From Gonocerus acuteangulatus (Eukaryota; Arthropoda; Insecta; Hemiptera; Coreidae): DNA of 64,000 nucleotides. The notes below the pieces were generated by a model, which was given only the letters and a program-made list of their open reading frames with translations, did not search any database and was not told the origin of the DNA. Positions 1 through 10,200 of the stretch are shown one piece after another. A program made the translations under genes and the position numbers. Position 1 is the stretch's first letter, and each line of letters begins with the position of its first letter. The stretch is taken from NCBI GenBank assembly GCA_946811695.1, contig OX328123.1, positions 12,401,853-12,465,852 of the forward strand, read 5' to 3'.

Positions 1-720
1 AAACACTTCATGAACCGTGCGGTTACTGGCTGTCGGACTAATATATCTAAGGTTGATGTAACCAACGCGACCTGTCTGTGAGCTACTTAAGTTAGAGTTG
101 CATCAACTTCTAGGAGAGCTATGTTGAAGATATCATCGATCGTAAGTGTGTACTTGGATCGGATTGCCCGTGTTGTCCCCGTCGTTAGTGCCGTATTATC
201 TGGACACGGTATCCAGAAATGTTTTTTTTTCTTCTATCATACATAGGTGATTAGGAAAATCAGATACCCGAAAGTCAGCCTTAGCAAATATTCTGTTAGG
301 CCTCAAAAAAGAAACTGGCAACCTTAAAAGCATGTACCTGAAATTACATTACCCAGAAAAGTATACAGTTTACCTGTGCTTCTGAAGAAGTGAAAGGGAT
401 TTCAGATTTCCTTCTGAGGTTCATTTGAAATTGTACATTAAGCTAATTAGCTTAACGAAGTCGCCTGATTATACAAGGACAAGCTAAACTCATTATACCT
501 GATCTCATTAAAACAATCTGACTACAATCAGAAATCCCTTTCCTAAATCCCTGTACGGATGGATGTGTGCAGGGTTAAAAGGGAAATCCAATTACTCAAT
601 ATTAGATGGACGAGAAATTGAAAATGTGAGAAATGCTTAGAACTCCCTTTGCACTCAGATGTGGAATAGGTATTAGTCGGAGTAATACGAAATTATCAAA
701 TTAATAATTTAGTAATGCTA
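1..720. other. no gene recognised
   Basis: No open frame of note, tandem repeat or inverted repeat was recognised here. The sequence is AT-rich and looks like decayed intergenic or old transposon DNA. Confidence 0.5.
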
Positions 721-730
721 AAAACGGCCG

Positions 731-975
731 TCACGCAGGAACTGCATAACTAAGCATGTTCCTCAAAAAGTGGGTAATTTTAATTTTTAATTTATTTTAT
801 TGCATACAGTGTTTCCCCATTGCAAGAAGTTGACCTCATATGATGTTTTTAGTCCTACGTTAGTAATATATTTATAAGCATACCCTAACACAAAACTTAC
901 TCATATGTTCTATGTTCCTCGAAAATTGGGTAATGTACTCTACCTTCCTTAATAATTTGCTTAAAATCTACACAT
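731..975 (-). repeat. family B end fragments, two in a row
   Basis: Two degenerate copies of the family B terminal block (CAGGAACTGCAT-ACTAAGCAC-TTCCTC, then a block ending in AATAATTTGCTTAAAAT) start near 735 and near 900. Better copies are at 3109-3200, 18215-18320, 19607-19720 and 26040-26155. Only the ends are present, without the internal (TA)n module. Confidence 0.55.
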
Positions 976-1271
976 ACAATAAAATTCTAACAGATCGCTG
1001 TCTGTACCTGGAAGATATATGTGAAAAATACTATTGGGGGCCTTTATCAACACAATAGTACCCAAAACAATGATTTTCAGATTTTATTTCTGTTTTTCTG
1101 TAAATCTGCTGTCCTGTCGGACACTATACACACTGGGGTTTAACAGTCCCTAAGGGGTCAGCTTAGTGGGTCTGTCACGTGTTAGCAATCCTAGCAGCCT
1201 GTATGCTTGATCACCCAGCAGGCTATACGCTTAAAATTGTGTATGTAGAAGAATTACTGTAAAGTAGATTT

Positions 1272-1429
1272 TTTAGCGCGGTTCCTTCCTATCTCCATAG
1301 GGAGAACCCGCTTATGAGGTTGACCTCACGGCGCGATCCGGACATCCGACCAGAAACTTTCTCGTTTCAGACCCCATAGATCTCGAAAATATAGGTGTTT
1401 TTTTTTTAAATATAGGTGGTTCAAATTTT

Positions 1430-1488
<59 letters not shown>

Positions 1489-2685
1489 TTGTCTGTTAAC
1501 ACTCTAGCAAGCTCAAAAATGGTCCTATTTTGATGAAATTTGGTACAAAAATCTGTCTTTTTATTTGAAAGGTCAAGTTCGTTAGCCAACAGAATCCGCC
1601 TAAAGAAAGATGGCGTTTGGGGCGAAATTCGCGCAAAAAAAATCGTAAAGCTTACGTTTTTGAGTTCATATGCTTCCAGGTACTTCTTTTATTGGTTTCT
1701 TAACATAGGAAAACGAATGAAACGATTTTTAAGCCGTTTTTGAGAAAAGTGGAATCAATGTTTTCGCATGTCATTATTTTATTGTGGGTACTTAAAATTT
1801 CGGGATTCAATTGAAATTTTTTCTACATCTTGTAAATTAATCCCAACTGAGATGTTTAAATTTTGGTTAAATTATGCGAAAAAAATATTTCATTAATAGT
1901 CATGAAAAGTTTTCGGATCTTCATACATTTTTCGTAAATATCTCGATAACGGTTGGGAAATCGCGGTAAGTGGAAGGCAACCATTCCAATGCTTACTAAA
2001 TTCTCTACAAAAAAGGTTATGAAGCATTATTCGATGGGACGACGTCAATCAGAGATATAAGCGCTTAAAACTTAAAAAGAGTTTGTTTTGTTGTTTTGAA
2101 AGGGTTTTTCTATTTGTTTATCTCACTTTTTAATTGGTTGTTTTTTGTTTTAAATTGCATTTATCAGTAAAATTAGTATTGTAGTAATATAAGCTAAGAA
2201 ACGGAAAAAGGTACAGGTAATACGTTTGGAATAGCTTTGGAAATCAAGATGGCTGTGGCTAACCATGATGGCGTATACATAAGTTTGTTTTGAATTCTCG
2301 TATCTATATAACTTTCCTCATAGCCTCCAACTGAAGTTACCGTTATTTCTTATTTTATAGAAAGATTTAACCCACGACAGAATGGAATTTTATTCGCCAT
2401 GAAGCACATATTTACATTTGATTATAACAGTAAAACGAATTTGCTAGTAAAACAAGATACTTAAAATGACAACGAATTTTTGGTTGTTTAGAATAGAGCC
2501 TTCTCGGCAGTAGTCGAAGAGTAAGTACGTTTTCAGTAAATAATTGTATTGACTTATACAGATTAAGAATTATCTGCTTCTGTGTAAGTTGGCTGCTGTC
2601 AGTTTCCTGTGATTTGTGATGCTAATCTATTCCATTTCTTCGAGATGTTGGTAACCGCGCAGTTCCTGCGAGTCGGCCTTTTTTT
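1272..2685 (+). repeat. interspersed repeat family A, near full length (copy A1)
   Basis: The left end carries TAGCGCGGTTCC followed by a hairpin of the type CCCTAT-GGGAG and CCCGCTTAT. A (TA)n tract (1433-1486), GTCTGTTAAC, a block with TTTGATGAAATTTGGTAC, and GGTCAAGTTCGTTAGCC follow. The right end is CCGCGCAGTTCCTGCGAGTCGG. The motif GCGCGGTT is inverted at the two ends. No coding capacity is seen. The same order is found in inverted or direct orientation at about 29.7-31.8, 33.0-35.0, 38.8-40.7, 41.8-42.7 and 44.3-45.8 kb. The class is uncertain. Inverted subterminal motifs, an internal microsatellite and an end hairpin recall Helentron-associated (HINE/DINE-like) elements, but this is inference. 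Confidence 0.75.
1433..1486. repeat. (TA)n microsatellite inside family A
   Basis: About 27 uninterrupted TA units lie at the standard internal position of family A, directly before the GTCTGTTAAC block. The short frame reading Ile-Tyr repeats across it is not a gene. Confidence 0.95.
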
Positions 2686-3284
2686 TAATTACATGAATTT
2701 GACTATCCAAAATTTTAAAAATTAATTTTCATTCATTTTTCGTCTCTTGGCAATCAGAAAGAAAGAAAAATTGACATAATGGAAATTTCATTCGTAGAAC
2801 AGAGTCAATATCCGTTCTAGGAATTTGTGATGGAGTGTCAGTTTTTTTGAACTTCTTCAGCATGTTTTTATGAACTTTTCCGTGAAATATTTTCGAACAA
2901 TTCACTTTGATTTCATCGCAAAAAAAAACTAAATACTTTGGAATCCTTTGAGCATCGCTATAAACGGGAGCCAATTTATAATTAAATTCTAAAAAGGATC
3001 ATCTTTATCATGACCATAGCATTGGGTCACCTAAAGGCTGCCAACCTTTCTAAATACCCATGGTCGATCATGGGAAGTTTTCAGTGAACCAACATCTGAA
3101 AAATCACGCAGGAACTGCATCACTAAGCACTTTCCTCGGAATTTGGCTAGTGATGAGTGCATTCCTGAATGATTTGCTTAAAATAACCTATATAAATAAA
3201 ATAAAAACATAAAACGAAGACAAGGTATAGTTGGGATTCGGCTAGGAGAAAAACGTCAGACTTTCAGGAAAAAATCTGTATTTG

Positions 3285-3318
3285 GACGTTTCGGCTGCAC
3301 ATTGGCAGCCTTCTTCAG
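3285..3318 (-). ncRNA. hammerhead ribozyme-like motif, left arm
   Basis: On the minus strand CTGAAGA (3312-3318) is followed by one extra A, a 6-bp stem II (GGCTGC with GCAGCC), GAAAC and GTC (3285-3292). U7 of the hammerhead core tolerates any base, so CTGAAGA keeps the core. C15.2 and G16.2 are adjacent, so stem III has no loop and could form only between two molecules. Stem I looks weak here. Confidence 0.6.
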
Positions 3319-3459
3319 CACTAGAGAATGCCTAGGGGGGAGGGAGGAAGACCTTGAGGACTACTTAGGTAACCATGGTGGAAGGTATGATACATTCCAC
3401 CATGGTTACCTAAGTTTTCCTCAAGGTTTTCCTCCCTCCCCCCTAGGCATTCTCTAGTG

Positions 3460-3493
3460 CTGAAGAAGGCTGCCAATGTGCAGCCGAAACGTC
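3460..3493 (+). ncRNA. hammerhead ribozyme-like motif, right arm
   Basis: CTGAAGA (3460-3466), one extra A, stem II GGCTGC/GCAGCC (3468-3485), GAAAC and the cleavage triplet GTC (3491-3493). It is the mirror image of the motif at 3285-3318. Only about two pairs of stem I can be formed from the flanks, so self-cleavage in cis is doubtful. Confidence 0.6.
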
Positions 3494-3930
3494 CAAATAC
3501 AGATTTCTTCCTGAAAGTCTGACGTTTTTCTCCTAGCCGAATCCCAACCATACCTTGTCTTCGTATCTCTGCAACGGCTAACTATCTCCATCTTCATTAA
3601 AAACATAAAAGGCCCAGTCCCGAGTGGTAGAAGTCAGTTGGAACAACACATGTGAAAGCTATAACAAAACAGAGACGCTCCAATTTAAGCTTTGCCAACT
3701 GAATACCATTCAAACTGACCGGACCGATAGACCGATTAAGTTCATTTTTACAACACTTCTTTCTTATTAGATTCCCAGGCGTATACCGCGTTTCATTACA
3801 ATACAACAAAATGTACGATCGGTATGAGTAAATTAGTAATTTGGGTCCGGAGTAAACCTCCTCCTAATGAGCCGATTTAGTATATTTTTACAATCTATTT
3901 TTCTCTTTAGATAGCCGCAAAGAATGCTGG

Positions 3931-4384
3931 GTTAGTCTGCACCTACAATGGACCCGTATTTCTCCCGATTCGATCCGATGCAATCCGAGTTTGTTTGACT
4001 GACTTGAGTGCCTACAGTGGTCTGATCCTATTTAGTCCCAGCTCAAGAATTATGACGTCGTATTGAAGTGAAAATGAATGATTAATTAAGAAATACCACC
4101 TAATAAGCATATAAAACTTCGATTAGGTTGAATGTTGGAGGTATGAAGGAGGAGGTGAGAGGCCAATCAATCTTCTGGAAGTATATTAGTCCCGAAAAAA
4201 TTAATCTTAGTGTAATAGTTAATTTTTAACTGTTACACTACGATAAGAGAAGCTTTAATATTCATATTTTAAAATTATTTTTAAGAAAGGTTGCTAGAAG
4301 GTTATAAGCATTGGAAGGTTATAACCATTGGAAGGTCCACGTAATTTAATAAAGAAGGGAAACAAAAACCAGAAATGTGACTTG
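3931..4384. other. no gene recognised
   Basis: AT-rich sequence with short internal duplications (for example the AAGGTTATAAGCATTGG pair near 4300). No coding or RNA signal was found. Confidence 0.4.
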
Positions 4385-4399
4385 ATAAAGTTGTTATAA

Positions 4400-5153
4400 T
4401 AAATTAAAGTTACAGATAATAAATTAAGGGAGATTAAGTATACAGTTCGGGAATGGCCTTCAAGCAGCAGAAGTAACAGACGAGAAGAAGTCGTCCTCTG
4501 CCGGCTGAGGATAGGCCATTCCCTACTGACTCACTCATACCTTATGACACGACAAGACAGACCAATATGCCAGTACTGCAATACAACACTTACTGTTAAA
4601 CACTTACTGACAGACTGTAGACTCAGGCTAAACACTGACTTACCATCAAACATGCATGAATTACTTTCAGATGACAGCAAACATATTTCAGACATATTCC
4701 AATTCCTTTCCAACATCAAAACTCTGGATAAACTCTAGCAACGCCCTTTTTTTTCTTTTTTTTTTTTTCTTTTTTTTTTTTTTTTCTTTTTTTTTCTCTC
4801 CCCTTGTTTCAATTATTTATTTTTGTTATATATAATATAAAATTATCTTTTCCTTCCTTCTTTTATCTGTCTATTTATTTGTCTTATTTTTGCCTTTTCT
4901 CCCCTCTTGTTTTCCTTCCCCCCTTTTTATTTCTAGAAGTAAATATCACTGAGTGAGGCACTGAAATATCAACACAGAATTAAGTTACTTCTCTCGCAGC
5001 TATTAAGTACTACTTTACTTACGACTCGTACTTTTTATTTATTTTACTATTTATCATTGACTATACTATTGACTACTTTCTTCTACTTACCTCAATTCTT
5101 TCAAGCTCCAGTTTCGTCGCCTGAGTTGCGATAAGCTTAATTAATAAAATAAA
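4400..5153 (+). mobile_element. 5'-truncated I-like LINE with TSD
   Basis: The insertion is bounded by the 15-base direct repeat ATAAAGTTGTTATAA at 4385-4399 and 5154-5168. It holds the last part of a LINE ORF (4403-4738), then a T-rich 3' untranslated region with homopolymer runs, and ends in a TAA/TAAAA-rich tail near 5140-5153. Severe 5' truncation with a TSD of this size is typical of target-primed reverse transcription. This copy cannot be autonomous. Confidence 0.85.
4403..4738 (+). pseudogene. LINE ORF2 C-terminal fragment (zinc-knuckle region)
   Basis: An open frame of 111 codons without a start of its own runs from the truncation point to a stop at 4736-4738. It contains the R-L-R-I-G-H-S-x-L-T-H-S-Y-L block and then a Cys-x2-Cys-x7-His-x4-Cys cluster (starting CQYC), which together mark the C-terminus of RNase H-bearing LINEs of the I/R1/Jockey group. 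The arrangement is closest to I-clade elements as I know them. RT and endonuclease domains are missing because of the 5' truncation. Confidence 0.8.
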
Positions 5154-5219
5154 ATAAAGTTGTTATAAATTTATTAGCGTTCATTTAAAAAAAAAACATA
5201 CATTGAAATCAGTTAGGAT

Positions 5220-5478
5220 TTAGAGGCTGTAGACCATTTTGAAACACAATACTTCGTTTGGCAAGGTCGGTCTAGAAACAAACAAGTTTAAACGGCCGAG
5301 ATTCGGATCGGGTCCAGTGTAGGTGCACCCTTAGTCCACAATACAACAAACATTGCAACTGTTATTGGCAAATAACTACTTTGGGTCCGGAGTAAATCCT
5401 CTTCAGATAAACCGATTTTGCTGGTTAATGAATTCGTTGAATCGTTTGCTAGGGAAATATATATACCAACTTTCGTCA
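5220..5478 (-). repeat. family B, left half interrupted by the provirus
   Basis: Family B internal sequence (GGGTCCGGAGTAAATCC, CCGATTTTGCTGGTTAATGAA, CAATCGTTTGCTA) runs up to TTTCGTC at 5478. The expected continuation, an ACAAAAAC-CTCT block, is found only at 12387 on the far side of the provirus. Confidence 0.8.
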
Positions 5479-5695
5479 ATTAGATACTCGGTACACGGAA
5501 TGACTAAAAAAAAACTTTATTGGTAAAATACAGCACAAGTGTATAGTTACATAAATCAAAAATTTAGATAAACATGTGACAGACTGACAGGTGATGACTG
5601 AATGAGCTGTGACAGGCTGGGGAGGTGGCTTTATATAGCTAATCCTTTCCTGCCTGTCTCAGCATTGTGATGGGTGTCAAGATGCTGCTATAACT
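5479..5695 (-). repeat. 3' LTR of the provirus
   Basis: A 217-bp direct repeat of 12170-12386 with no difference seen. Read on the minus strand it begins AGTTATAGCAGC, has TATATAAAG (5629-5637) as TATA box, AATAAAG (complement of 5515-5521) as polyadenylation signal, and ends near CGAGTATCTAAT. Confidence 0.95.
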
Positions 5696-5706
5696 CCTCC
5701 CTGCCG
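5696..5706 (-). promoter_or_regulatory. polypurine tract
   Basis: On the minus strand GGCAGGGAGG lies directly before the 3' LTR. This is the expected place and composition for plus-strand priming in an LTR element. Confidence 0.75.
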
Positions 5707-5728
5707 AAGATCTGAAGTCCCCTGAAGA

Positions 5729-7297
5729 TTATTTTGGGAGCTGCCAAGGGCTGAAGTAGCTGGAAGAGATGGGTGCAGGTTCTCGTGGCTGAAGCTGGAT
5801 GTCAAGATGAGGCTTTGCTGTGAACTGTCTATGAGAGTAGAGATACCTTGTACAATACTTAGCTGCTAGGGTTAGTAGGTGTACTAAAAATAAGTATGAT
5901 ATAAGAACATATAAGATAATGTGTACAACATCTGTAGGAATATTATTTACAAAACTCAGGTCCTCTAACTCTATATGATCTAGTAAAGGTTCTTCTAAAT
6001 TTTCGAAAGACAAGTTGTAATATTTAATATTTAATTGTTCCGTATTAATATTTAAAACAATGCTGTCTATTACCTGTGTGACAGGAGGTTGATGTTCATA
6101 CATAAACTCATTATTATATAGCTTAAGTAAAGCTGTACTTGGAAGAAAGATAGGGTGTTTTTCTGATGATAAATGAACAGTGGTTACATTAAAACTAAGA
6201 TATATGTCAGCTTCTTCAATATACTGAATAAAACTAGATGATTTTACAGTAGAAGTGAGACAAGAATTTACATTACCTAAAAATACATTTTCTATACAAT
6301 TATTACTTATATCCTTAATTTGTGAACAATAAAAATTATCTAAAATATATGTACAATTACCAACATAACTGGAATTATTTTGTCTTAATATTAAGGAGTA
6401 GGGAGATAGTGTTGATATTATGTGAGACTCGTGTTTAACAGGTGTTGAAAGTAAATAATATGTAGTATATGTTTGGTCAAGAAGAGGTAGTGAGAGAATA
6501 AAATGTATTACATTGTGTTGGATAGCACAATGGAGTTTGCTTGTTAACCATAATATCTCCGTTTCGGAGGTTAGTATTCCTGGAATTGAAGATAAATAAC
6601 CATGTATTTGGTTAGCAAAAGAGGAATGCAATGTTCCTTCTTTACAGAATTCCAGTGTGTTTTCTAAATCATTAATTCGTACATATAAATAATTCAATGT
6701 TGCATATAATTCTAGTATGGCTGTATCTTGTCGGGTTTTATCAATAGTATTTAAAGTGTTTGACAGTTGTTTATTATTTATGTTAATTGTTTGTACGTCA
6801 TGTCGGAATGTATTAATTAAGTGTTTTGTAGAGGACATGTCTGTCTCGAGATTATGTTCTATATGCAAGTTATTTTCGCGAATCTGAGATATTAAACGGT
6901 CATATTTTTCCTTGTCATTGGCGTCAAGGTTTCCTGTTAACCATTTTATTGCTGATCCTAAACCATTAATAATACCACGTTTTTCCCGTGTTTTAGAATG
7001 GTGTGACGTGAGTGCGTGTAATTTGTTTCGTGTAAATGTCATAAGTTTTGAGGTGACATCAAAGAGCGGCCTGTCCATGAACCTAGGCAAGAGTGCAGAG
7101 GTTGCATCTAACTCGAGAAGTAGGTTAGTGTAATTCAAGTGATGTGCTATCGTAAAGTATCTTGTCAGCGAGTAAGCGTCAGGCAATCTGAGAAGTGATA
7201 AACCTGGAGAGGTTGTCAGGTCAGTTATCTTGTATCCTGTTATCAGAGTCATGTGCAGTAGTAGGCAAGGTGTCAATGTCAGCATCATCATCTGCAA
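5729..7297 (-). CDS. env: envelope glycoprotein of the provirus (F-type, errantivirus-like)
   Basis: A 522-residue predicted membrane glycoprotein. A hydrophobic N-terminal signal peptide covers roughly residues 1-20. A furin-type site R-E-K-R at 104-107 is followed by a Gly/Ile-rich stretch with N-G-L-G-S, which is the fusion-peptide arrangement shared by errantivirus Env and baculovirus F proteins. Several N-x-S/T sites follow, and a single membrane anchor lies near 457-479 with a cytoplasmic tail of about 43 residues. The start overlaps the end of pol by 77 bases in another frame. In known errantiviruses env is made from a spliced RNA. I could not place the splice sites. The frame is uninterrupted. 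Function is predicted from architecture alone. Confidence 0.9.
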   Translation of the reverse strand: MQMMMLTLTPCLLLHMTLITGYKITDLTTSPGLSLLRLPDAYSLTRYFTIAHHLNYTNLLLELDATSALLPRFMDRPLFDVTSKLMTFTRNKLHALTSHHSKTREKRGIINGLGSAIKWLTGNLDANDKEKYDRLISQIRENNLHIEHNLETDMSSTKHLINTFRHDVQTININNKQLSNTLNTIDKTRQDTAILELYATLNYLYVRINDLENTLEFCKEGTLHSSFANQIHGYLSSIPGILTSETEILWLTSKLHCAIQHNVIHFILSLPLLDQTYTTYYLLSTPVKHESHIISTLSPYSLILRQNNSSYVGNCTYILDNFYCSQIKDISNNCIENVFLGNVNSCLTSTVKSSSFIQYIEEADIYLSFNVTTVHLSSEKHPIFLPSTALLKLYNNEFMYEHQPPVTQVIDSIVLNINTEQLNIKYYNLSFENLEEPLLDHIELEDLSFVNNIPTDVVHIILYVLISYLFLVHLLTLAAKYCTRYLYSHRQFTAKPHLDIQLQPREPAPISSSYFSPWQLPK

Positions 7298-10200
7298 CAG
7301 AATTGTTTACACTTGGTTTTTTTCTTGGTTTGCTATAATCTTTTCTTTGTCTTTGCACATTGTCTGCGTGGACTTTATACGTTCTATTTTTATCTTTGCA
7401 TACTATAGAGACTTTATATGGATTTTGATTTTTTGTTCGCGTGTTTGCTTTTGTATAGAGGGGAGTTTCGTGTTCTTCGGGCGGGTCTTCCCTATTTTTG
7501 TTGAGTTTGGCAGTCCGTTGTTCTTTTTCGTTTGTAATTTGGGCATGTAAATGTTTGTGTATCAGTTTTAATCGATTATGGTATTGTTCAACAAGTCTTT
7601 CAGTAATTTGGGTGGTAGCTTCGAGAGTGTCTGTAGTACCAAAAGTTATCTCATTCGGAGAAAGTTTTAGATTTTTGTTTATAGTATTGTTAAAAGTTAT
7701 AGTTGCTAGTCTGACTAGTCTGTCCAGACTTAGTGTACTGTCGTCTTCTTTAATTGCTCTAAGAATCTCGATTAGGGTCGAGTGTGTACGATTAGCCAAG
7801 GCAAGGGAATTAGGGTGCATTGGTGTTGTAAAATGGCTTTCTATATTCAAAGATTCTAGGAAATTGATAATTAGGTTGTTATCGTATTCTTTGCCATTAT
7901 CCATTCGAATAAGCTTGGGCTTAGGGAACTGTTCCAGATAGTGTTCTAGAGTGTGTAGTACATTTACAGCATTACATTGAGGTACGAGTCGGGTAAATAA
8001 TCTTTTAGAAAAGGTGTCGTGTATTGTTATTATATACTTCGATTGGTAGTGGAGTGTGTCCATCATAAGTTCCTCGAAAGGTGAGTCAGGTGTGTAAGTA
8101 ACGCAATATTTGGTCTTTATTGGTTTTCTTTCATACTTGGTCTTACGACAGGTGGCACATTTATTGACATAGTCCATAATTTTATCTTTCATACGAGGGA
8201 AATAATAGTTACGTTTAAGTCTGTTATACGTTTCCATTCCTCCTCTATGGTGGGATTTACTAATGTGATAGTCAGAGATAAGCTCGCGTTGTTCTTCGTC
8301 AGAAAGTATGTCAATGCATTTAGTCTTATATCGCTTAATTTTTATGGAAGGGTACTTTTCTTGAACTAAAGCCGAGATTTTATTAAAAATACCATCAAAT
8401 TCAGCTCTAACTGTTTCCACCCTGGGTTCGCAATATATTCCGTAAGTGGTATTAGGTTTTAAAATTTCCAATAAAATTTCGTCTAAGTCCGATTTAAAAG
8501 GATAAGCCGTCTCAATATAGTATCGATTTTTATTAAAAGGCTTCGTCAATTCAATTTTCTTTCCACCACGTTCGATTAGAATTTGGTGTTTTTCTACATT
8601 TACAGGTTTATGGGGGTCATCAATAATCCAGACCTGTTGGTTTGAAGATTCCTGGGAATGTATGGTCTCTAAGTCACTTTCGTTTTGTCGATTTTCACGA
8701 ACGTCCTCTAATTGATCAAGTAATGCCTCGTAATCCGGGTCAATAATTACCTGTGACGTGGAAGGTTCGTTAAGTATGTCCTCTATGTCCGTGTCGATTG
8801 CCATGCATGTGTGTCCATGCTTCCGTGATAATGCGTCAGCTACTACGTTACTTTTTCCTTGGATGTGTTTAATATCAAATTCAAATTCGGACAATTGAAA
8901 TATCCATTTCATAAGGCGATTATTTGCATTTTTCATTGTAAAAATCCACGTAAGGGGCTTATGATCCGTTTGAAGAGTAAAACGTTTTCCATATAGATAG
9001 GGTTTAAAATGAGAGCAAGCCCAAACAACTGCTAATAGCTCTTTTTCAATTGTGGAATATTTTTGTTCGGTTGGAGACAACGTGCGTGAAGCAAACGCAA
9101 TGGGATGTTCCCTCCCTTCCGATATTTGGGATAAAACGGAGCCAAGAGCGAAGTTGCTTGCATCAGTAGTCAATATAAATGGTAAGTTAAAGTTGGGATA
9201 TCCTAAGATTGGCGCGTTGGTTATAAGATCTTTTATTTTTTGAACGCTGGTTTGAAGTAAATGAGGATGAACAGGTTCGGAAGCTTTTAAAGCCTGAGTG
9301 AGTGGTTTAGAAATATCAGCGTAACCTTTGATAAATTTCCTATAATAACCCGAAAGTCCCAAGAATTGTCTTATCTCTTTTTCAGTTTTTGGAACGGGAA
9401 AGTCTACAATTGCCTGGATTTTATCGGGATTAGGTCTAAGTCCGTCCTGAGATACGATGTGTCCTAAAAAGGCCAATTCAGTTTGAAAAAATTCAGTTTT
9501 GTCGAGCTGTATCGTTAAGTTATATTGAGAGAGTCGTTGCAACACGTTTTCTATGTGTGTAAAATGTTCGTCTTCTGTTTTTGAAAATATTATAATATCA
9601 TCAATGTAAACCGCACAATTTGGCAAATTAGCTATAGCTGCATTAGCTACTTTTTGGAAAGTAGGGGGACAATTACAGATGCCGAAAGGCATACGAACAA
9701 ATTCCAGGTGTAGTTTGTCAGTGCTGAAGGCAGTTTTTGGTATCGAGTCTTCGTCTAGAGGTATTTGGTGGAATCCGCTAGCCAGATCGATAGTTGAAAA
9801 AAATTTAGATCCACTAAGTTTGTTTAAAACATCGTCAATATATGGAAGGGGATATTTATCCGGAATTGTTTCAGCATTTAATTTCCGATAATCTATAACA
9901 AGCCGAATTTTCCTCTTCCCACTGGCATCCAATTTCTTCGGGACAACCCAAAGAGGAGCATTGTACGGTGAATTACTCTCCCTTATAATGCCGGTTTTTA
10001 AAAGTTTTTCTATCTCTTTGTCCACATCATCTTTAAAATGTGCCGGGAATCTATAATTTCGCGCATAAATTGGTTTTTCCGTTTTGGTAATAATTTTATG
10101 TTTCAACAAGGTAGTCGGTGGTAACGGTTCGGTTTCCTTCTTTAAAACTTTAGGGTATTTTGAAATCAAGGAAATTAATCTTTGCTTCGTTTTTTCGGCT

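Larger units (their letters stand above)
3215..3597. mobile_element. hammerhead-bearing foldback element with 13-bp TSD
   Basis: Two arms of about 165 bp are inverted repeats of each other around a short centre near 3390-3400, so the element could fold on itself almost completely. The outer arm ends read CGAAGACAAGGTATAGTTGGG and its complement, followed by a short unique tail (CAACGGCTAACTATCTCC). The same 13 bases, TAAAAACATAAAA, flank it at 3202-3214 and 3598-3610, which is a clear TSD inside a family B repeat. Each arm contains a hammerhead-like motif facing the centre. A shortened relative lies at 49594-49915 and a related longer one at 48476-49120. There is no coding sequence, so it must be non-autonomous. 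Association with Penelope-like machinery is inferred. Confidence 0.85.
3109..3930 (-). repeat. family B copy split by a foldback element
   Basis: The end block (GCAGGAACTGCATCACTAAGCACTTTCC, 3113-3140) and the AATAAAATAAAAACAT segment up to 3214 belong to family B. The B sequence resumes at 3598 and continues through two copies of the internal motif (GGGTCCGGAGTAAACC, CCGATTTAGT-ATTTTTACAA). The interruption is the hammerhead foldback at 3215-3597. Confidence 0.7.

Noticed and set aside
7498..7941. Plus-strand 147-residue frame inside pol, and other plus-strand frames at 7230, 9052, 9679 and 11011
   Set aside because: Shadows of the intact minus-strand proviral genes.
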